Assembly: GCF_032842345.1 (NCBI RefSeq)
Contig: NZ_WBKO01000001.1
Span: forward strand, 1,240,001 to 1,304,000
DNA: 64,000 nucleotides
Source of the DNA: Methanoculleus caldifontis
GTDB lineage: Archaea > Halobacteriota > Methanomicrobia > Methanomicrobiales > Methanoculleaceae
Direction of reading: 5' to 3'
Shown one piece after another: positions 59,849 through 64,000 of this stretch. The translations under genes were made by a program, and so were the position numbers. The notes beneath the pieces were generated by a model. It made no database searches. It was not told where the DNA came from and saw only the letters and a program-made list of their open reading frames with translations. Positions within the stretch are counted from its first letter, which is position 1. Each line of letters starts with the position of its first letter.

Positions 59849-61468
59849 TCAGTAATACTCGATCGGCCCCGATGCGGAGAACGTTCTGTTCTCGCCGATC
59901 AGGTTCTCCGTCACGAAGACCCCTCCCTGCCCGCCCGTCTGCCAGACCGGCGGTGCCTGGGTGTAGTAGAACCAGTTGTTGTGGATATACGCGCCGTCGC
60001 GTGGGACGCCCCGGATGGCGACCGGGAATGCGTTCAGGGGTCCCGTGGCAGTGAAGGTGTTGTGGTGGATCCGGATCGTGTCCCCCGCGATCATATCCGT
60101 ACCGGACGCCACCCCGTGCATATCGAAGTTGTGGGATGAGCCCGCGATGAAGTTCGGACCGCAGATGTTGTACCGCGCCTCGTACCCGTCCCCGGCGACC
60201 CCGCTTCCGGCGATGGCGTGCCGACAGTAATCGAAGTAGTTCGCCTCGATGAGAGCCACCGCCCCTGCCGAGACCACGACCCCGTATCCGAACCCCTCCG
60301 CCTGGCAGTGGTGGATGTAGTTGTGGTGGATGTATCCGCCGGTCTTCATCTCAGAACCGCCCGTGCCGGTGACTCCGATCGCTGCCCCGCTCCATCCCCG
60401 GATCTCGCAGTTGTCCACCTCCAGGTTGCGGTAGGCCGAGTAGATCCCGATGACGGTCGGGTCTACCGTCTCGATCCCGCTATGCGGCCCCTCAAGACGG
60501 AGACCGGTGATCCTCACGCCCTCCCCGCCGGCGACAAACCCGATCCGGTGGTCGGGGTCTGCCTGATCTAGGTAGATCAGCCCTCCCTCTGAGAGTGGGT
60601 ACTCGCCCTCGGGAGGGCTGTCGGGAGCCGCGACGTAGGCCCCGCCCGACGCCGTGAGGTCTCCGGTCTCTTCCAGGCCGGGCGACAGCACCCCGGACTC
60701 CGCCTCCATGCGGATCTCGCTCTCGCCGGCCGCCTCATCCGCGGTAACGCCGGGGAGGCGATCCGGGTTGCCGGTGATGAAGATCTCATCAAGGTTCAGG
60801 CCCCCCTCGCGCCAGTGGATATTCAGGATATGCTCTCCGGCGGGAAGGTAGCGGGCTCCTGCCCTGTTCCAGCGCCACGCCCCGTCCACTTCGAGATCCC
60901 ACCGCCTGATCTCCTCCTCGTCCACCGATACCCAGATAGCGCCCCTGCCCTCATCCCCTGCGGATGCCCGGACCCAGAGCACGTACTCCCCCGGCTCGCC
61001 GATCTCGAACGGATATGTTGCCGTCCCGGTTACGCTTCTCTCTCCCCTGTTTCCGGCAAGCGTGACGCCTCCCGGTATGGTCACGCTTCCCGGGGCGTCC
61101 GTGAGGTTGATCCTGGCTGTCTCATCGATGTAGATGATATCCCCGCTCTCCGCGTCCTGGAGGGCGGCGAGCAGTTCGTCGATGGTCGTGACGAGCATTT
61201 TGACTCCGGGATCCGCCGGGGTGAGCATATTCCGGTAACTCTCTCCCCCTCCGATGGGGCTTCCCGTGGGGTTTGATTCGGCACCGAATGCCTGCTCCGG
61301 ATCGAGAGTCGCGTTTGCCGGATCGGGCATCTCTGCAGAAAAGGTGGAAGCGACAGGATCCGTCACGCCCCTCTCCGGCACGTGGAAGTGGATCTCGATA
61401 GCCGAATGGATGACCAGACCCGCACAGAGCAGGACCAGACCCGTGAGGATGATCTCTCGTAGACGCAC
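59849..61468 (-). CDS. Membrane-anchored beta-helix protein B1 with nested carbohydrate-binding module
   Basis: 539 residues from a GTG at 61468. An N-terminal anchor (about 6-26) and linker lead to the B-type pectate-lyase-like fold (SNPTGSPIGGGESYRN; SGDIIYIDETARINL; GGVTLAGNRGER). At about residue 145 the helix is interrupted by some 150 residues of CBM6/35-like sequence. It resumes at GGLIYLD (about 295), then ITGLRLEGPHSG and ALIEANYFDYCRHAIAGSG, ending FSASGPIEYY. The paralog upstream lacks the insert. A BoxA lies about 30-42 bases before the start. Confidence 0.85.
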   Translation of the reverse strand: MRLREIILTGLVLLCAGLVIHSAIEIHFHVPERGVTDPVASTFSAEMPDPANATLDPEQAFGAESNPTGSPIGGGESYRNMLTPADPGVKMLVTTIDELLAALQDAESGDIIYIDETARINLTDAPGSVTIPGGVTLAGNRGERSVTGTATYPFEIGEPGEYVLWVRASAGDEGRGAIWVSVDEEEIRRWDLEVDGAWRWNRAGARYLPAGEHILNIHWREGGLNLDEIFITGNPDRLPGVTADEAAGESEIRMEAESGVLSPGLEETGDLTASGGAYVAAPDSPPEGEYPLSEGGLIYLDQADPDHRIGFVAGGEGVRITGLRLEGPHSGIETVDPTVIGIYSAYRNLEVDNCEIRGWSGAAIGVTGTGGSEMKTGGYIHHNYIHHCQAEGFGYGVVVSAGAVALIEANYFDYCRHAIAGSGVAGDGYEARYNICGPNFIAGSSHNFDMHGVASGTDMIAGDTIRIHHNTFTATGPLNAFPVAIRGVPRDGAYIHNNWFYYTQAPPVWQTGGQGGVFVTENLIGENRTFSASGPIEYY

Positions 61469-61497
61469 TCGATTCCCGTCTCTGGTTCGGGTGAAGA

Positions 61498-61510
61498 CTA
61501 ATATACTTAT
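61498..61510 (-). promoter_or_regulatory. BoxA promoter of beta-helix gene B1
   Basis: ATAAGTATATTAG on the minus strand, about 30-42 bases before the GTG at 61468. Confidence 0.55.
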
Positions 61511-61711
61511 TGTCCCGAAGCGAAATGACGGCCCGCCGGCGGATCGGGGTTTCCCGGGAGCCCGACTCCCGGCATAATCGGCCGCTCCGGATCTCTCTGC
61601 GGGTGTCGCGGGTATCGGGCGGCAATCAGGAGGGGGCCAGAAAAGGTCTCTGTCTGCAGAAAAGGAGGGGGAACGGGGGTCGCGAGGGACCTTCCCGCCC
61701 GCTCTTCCTCT

Positions 61712-64000
61712 TCAGTAATACTTGATCGGACCCGATGCGGAGAGAGTTCCGCTTGAGCCAATCAGGTTGTTCGTCATGCTGATCCCTGTCTTTCCGCCGG
61801 TCTGCCAGACCGGTGCATCCCTGGTGAAGTAGAACCAGTTGTGGTCGATGTATGCACCGACACGGGGGACACCCCGGATGGCAATGCACGTCGGCATCTG
61901 GGAGGTCGTACCCAGGAACGTGTTGTGGTGAATCCGGATCGTGTCTCCTGCGATCGTGGTGGAGCCCGACGAGGTGCCGTGCATGTCGAAGTTGTGAGGC
62001 GACGTCGTGATCCAGTTCGGACCGCAGATGTTGTACCGTGCCTCATACCCGTCTCCGGCGTTTCCGGCTCCGGTGATGGCGTGCCGGCAGTAGTCGAAGT
62101 AGTTCGCCTCGATGAGCGCTACCGCGCCACCGGAGAGGCAGACACCATATCCAAGACCCGCCACCTGGTTGTGGTGGATGTTGTTGTGGTGGATGTACGC
62201 GCCCGTCTTCATGTCGGAACCGCCGGTGCCGACAATGCCGATTGCGGCATTGCCCCAGCCGAAGATCTCACAGTTGTCCACTTCGAGATTCCGGTAGGTG
62301 GTGTAGATACCGACGTTCGTCGACGATGCGCTGGTGCCCTTCTGAGGGCCTTCGATACGGAGACCGGTGATCCTCACATTCTGGCCCCCGACCGTAAAGA
62401 GCCGGGTTCCGGCCGTCGTCTGGTAGATCCTGCCGCCGAGCGACCCGTTCTCGCCACGGTTGCTCGCGAGGGTAACCCCGGCGCGTATCGTGGTGGTCCG
62501 GCCGCTCATGTCGATGTTGGCGTTCTCCTCAACCCAGATGATCTCTCCGGACTTTGCGGAGCTGAGCGCGTTTACGAGCTGGTTCGTCGTGCTGACGACG
62601 TAGTTCGCACTGCTCTTGCTGACGCCGTTCTTGTACCCGCTACCTCCCCCTACCGGGCTTCCCGTGGGGTTGGCGTCCGCCCCATAGACGTTCTGGCCGG
62701 GCGTCGGCGTCGGTGTCGGCGTCGGTGTCGGCGTCTTCGTCGGCGTCGGGGTCGGAGTTGCGGTAGGTGCCGGTGTCGGCGTCTTTGTAGGCGTCGGCGT
62801 CGGCGTTGCCGTGGATGCACTCACCGTCATCGTCCTGGTGAGGACGTTGTTGGTCTCGTTGCTCTCCGCGATCCTGTCCACGTCGTCGACCGTCGCGGTG
62901 ATCGTGTAGGTGCCTGCGGCTGCAGTCCAGGTTGAACCGGAAACGCCGCCGTTGGCAGTCACCGTGGCCGATTCGCCGGGAGCGATCGAGGCCGTGTGGT
63001 TGTCGGACCAGACCGCGGATCCCAGACTTCCGCTCGACGTAAAGGCTACGCCATGAGCCTTGCCGGACGGTGTCGCAGCAGTACCCTGGTTCGCAATCAC
63101 CGCTTTCATCGTGATCGTGTCACCGGTTACCGGGTTTTCCGGCACCCAGGAGATCTCGGTCACGACAAGGTCGGGCGTGCCGGGTGCTGCCGTGGGGGTT
63201 GCCGTCGGCGTCGCGGTCGGCGTTGCCGTTGGCGTGGGTGTTGGTGTCGCCGTCACTGTCGGTGTCGGCGTGGGAGACGACGTCGATTTAAACTCGACGT
63301 ATGCCATGTCGACCCATCCGGTGTCCATGGCTATCTGCACTGTGTGCTTGCCGGCGGTGAGCGGAATCTGCGCTGTGACCGGGGCAAACGTGTACCAGCT
63401 GCTGGTGTTGGGAGCGTTGACCGTGGCGACCTTCTCCCCGTCCACCAGCACCGAGAAGGTTCTGTCGTTCCCGGTGGTGCTGACGTAGAATGTGGCGTCG
63501 TAGGTGCCCGATGCAGCCACCTCCACTCCGGAGAACGTAAGCCATTCTCCTGCGTAGGTGTAGGCAATGACCGGCACGTCGACGGCGTTCCGTGTGCTGA
63601 TATCCACGTCTGTGTCATCGGTGCGGTATGTTGCATCGCCCTGGTTGCCGGCTACGGTGTCATGGTAGGCAACCCCTTCCCCTCCATAGTCGAAATCAAC
63701 AAAGTTGATACGGCCGGGCACTGAGTGCGCCTTGTAGGGCTTCTGCGCATCGGAAGGATCTTCCGTGCCAGTATCGGGGTTTGAGACTTTAACTTCGACC
63801 GGACTGCCCAGAGCATAGGTTCCGGCCTGGAAGAGTATGGTCCCGTTGCCGATGGCCTTTACTGCGGTCTGTATGACGTTGCTGTCATCCTGTCCCGCGA
63901 CTCCGCTGCTGATCACCTGACCAGTGCTGTCTTCTGCAATGACCGTTGTACCGTCGATGTACACAAGGATATCGTAGGTACCCTGTGATACCTCCTGATT
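61712..64000 (-). CDS. Beta-helix protein B2 with CBM-like, CARDB and Pro/Thr linkers (5' end outside the window)
   Basis: 762 codons are visible and the frame is open to the window edge, so the N-terminus is missing. In order: a carbohydrate-binding-like domain (RINFVDFDYGGEGVAYHD ... WYTFAPVTAQIPLTAGKHTV), a Pro/Thr repeat linker, a CARDB domain (TPDLVVTEISWVPENPVTGD) close to that of A3, a second Pro/Thr linker and a C-terminal B-type beta-helix (DANPTGSPVGGGSGYKN ... ALIEANYFDYCRHAITGAG ... LSASGPIKYY). It is a surface adhesin or glycan-binding protein by architecture. The GTG at 63964 is inside a beta-strand and is not the start. Confidence 0.85.
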   Translation of the reverse strand, partial: NQEVSQGTYDILVYIDGTTVIAEDSTGQVISSGVAGQDDSNVIQTAVKAIGNGTILFQAGTYALGSPVEVKVSNPDTGTEDPSDAQKPYKAHSVPGRINFVDFDYGGEGVAYHDTVAGNQGDATYRTDDTDVDISTRNAVDVPVIAYTYAGEWLTFSGVEVAASGTYDATFYVSTTGNDRTFSVLVDGEKVATVNAPNTSSWYTFAPVTAQIPLTAGKHTVQIAMDTGWVDMAYVEFKSTSSPTPTPTVTATPTPTPTATPTATPTATPTAAPGTPDLVVTEISWVPENPVTGDTITMKAVIANQGTAATPSGKAHGVAFTSSGSLGSAVWSDNHTASIAPGESATVTANGGVSGSTWTAAAGTYTITATVDDVDRIAESNETNNVLTRTMTVSASTATPTPTPTKTPTPAPTATPTPTPTKTPTPTPTPTPTPGQNVYGADANPTGSPVGGGSGYKNGVSKSSANYVVSTTNQLVNALSSAKSGEIIWVEENANIDMSGRTTTIRAGVTLASNRGENGSLGGRIYQTTAGTRLFTVGGQNVRITGLRIEGPQKGTSASSTNVGIYTTYRNLEVDNCEIFGWGNAAIGIVGTGGSDMKTGAYIHHNNIHHNQVAGLGYGVCLSGGAVALIEANYFDYCRHAITGAGNAGDGYEARYNICGPNWITTSPHNFDMHGTSSGSTTIAGDTIRIHHNTFLGTTSQMPTCIAIRGVPRVGAYIDHNWFYFTRDAPVWQTGGKTGISMTNNLIGSSGTLSASGPIKYY

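Noticed and set aside
61712-63964. GTG at 63964 as the start of the B2 protein
   Set aside because: The frame is open to the window end and the GTG lies inside a beta-strand (YDILVYIDGTTV); no signal peptide follows.

Overview
The window looks like the chromosome of a GC-rich methanogenic archaeon of the order Methanomicrobiales, most likely a Methanoculleus-type organism. The support is a methenyl-H4MPT cyclohydrolase gene (mch), an Orc1/Cdc6 initiator, archaeal BoxA (TATA) promoters, U-tract terminators, a PGF-CTERM surface protein and an N-glycan/S-layer style gene complement. No ribosomal RNA, integrase or transposase was recognised. The genus is inferred from protein resemblance only.

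Layout. 1-6.6 kb: an ABC-2 exporter pair whose ATPase gene has no standard start codon, a small SET-domain protein, a molybdate-binding Mop protein, a membrane-anchored S33 hydrolase and a DUF3821/PGF-CTERM surface glycoprotein. 6.9-17.6 kb: a complete type I-C CRISPR-Cas locus, read on the minus strand as cas3-cas5-cas8c(cas11c)-cas7-cas4-cas1-cas2, then a leader and an array of 40 repeats and 39 spacers. 17.6-21.9 kb: a toxin-antitoxin island with four MNT nucleotidyltransferase/HEPN modules (one has lost its HEPN partner), bracketed by remnants of Orc1/Cdc6 genes. 22.2-25.6 kb: housekeeping genes, namely tRNA-Val(UAC), mch, a full-length Orc1/Cdc6 and a C-terminal zinc-finger protein.

26-64 kb is a cell-surface region. 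It holds six secreted or anchored right-handed beta-helix proteins in two subfamilies, some with CARDB, CBM-like or dockerin modules. Interleaved are two Wzx-type flippases, five GT4 and one GT2 glycosyltransferases, two large polytopic membrane proteins, a CapA-like metallophosphatase, a polysaccharide deacetylase, a membrane-anchored C45-type NTN hydrolase and three FemAB/GNAT-like transferases. The genes fit the synthesis, flipping and amide decoration of a surface glycan, plus the exposed beta-helix proteins that would sit in it. Transcription units are short and often have long leaders and isolated BoxA promoters; the beta-helix genes at 29.8 and 37.8 kb sit behind strikingly AT-rich promoter islands.

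Most notable observations: the ATC in start position of the ABC ATPase; a strong internal Shine-Dalgarno in cas8c that predicts Cas11c; two CRISPR spacers whose differences fall in codon-like positions; a perfect 24-bp operator-like palindrome in front of an HTH-MNT/HEPN pair; a carbohydrate-binding module nested inside a beta-helix with its parts in circularly permuted order; a 12-bp minisatellite between two divergent FemAB paralogs; and a family of tandem-hairpin intergenic repeats.
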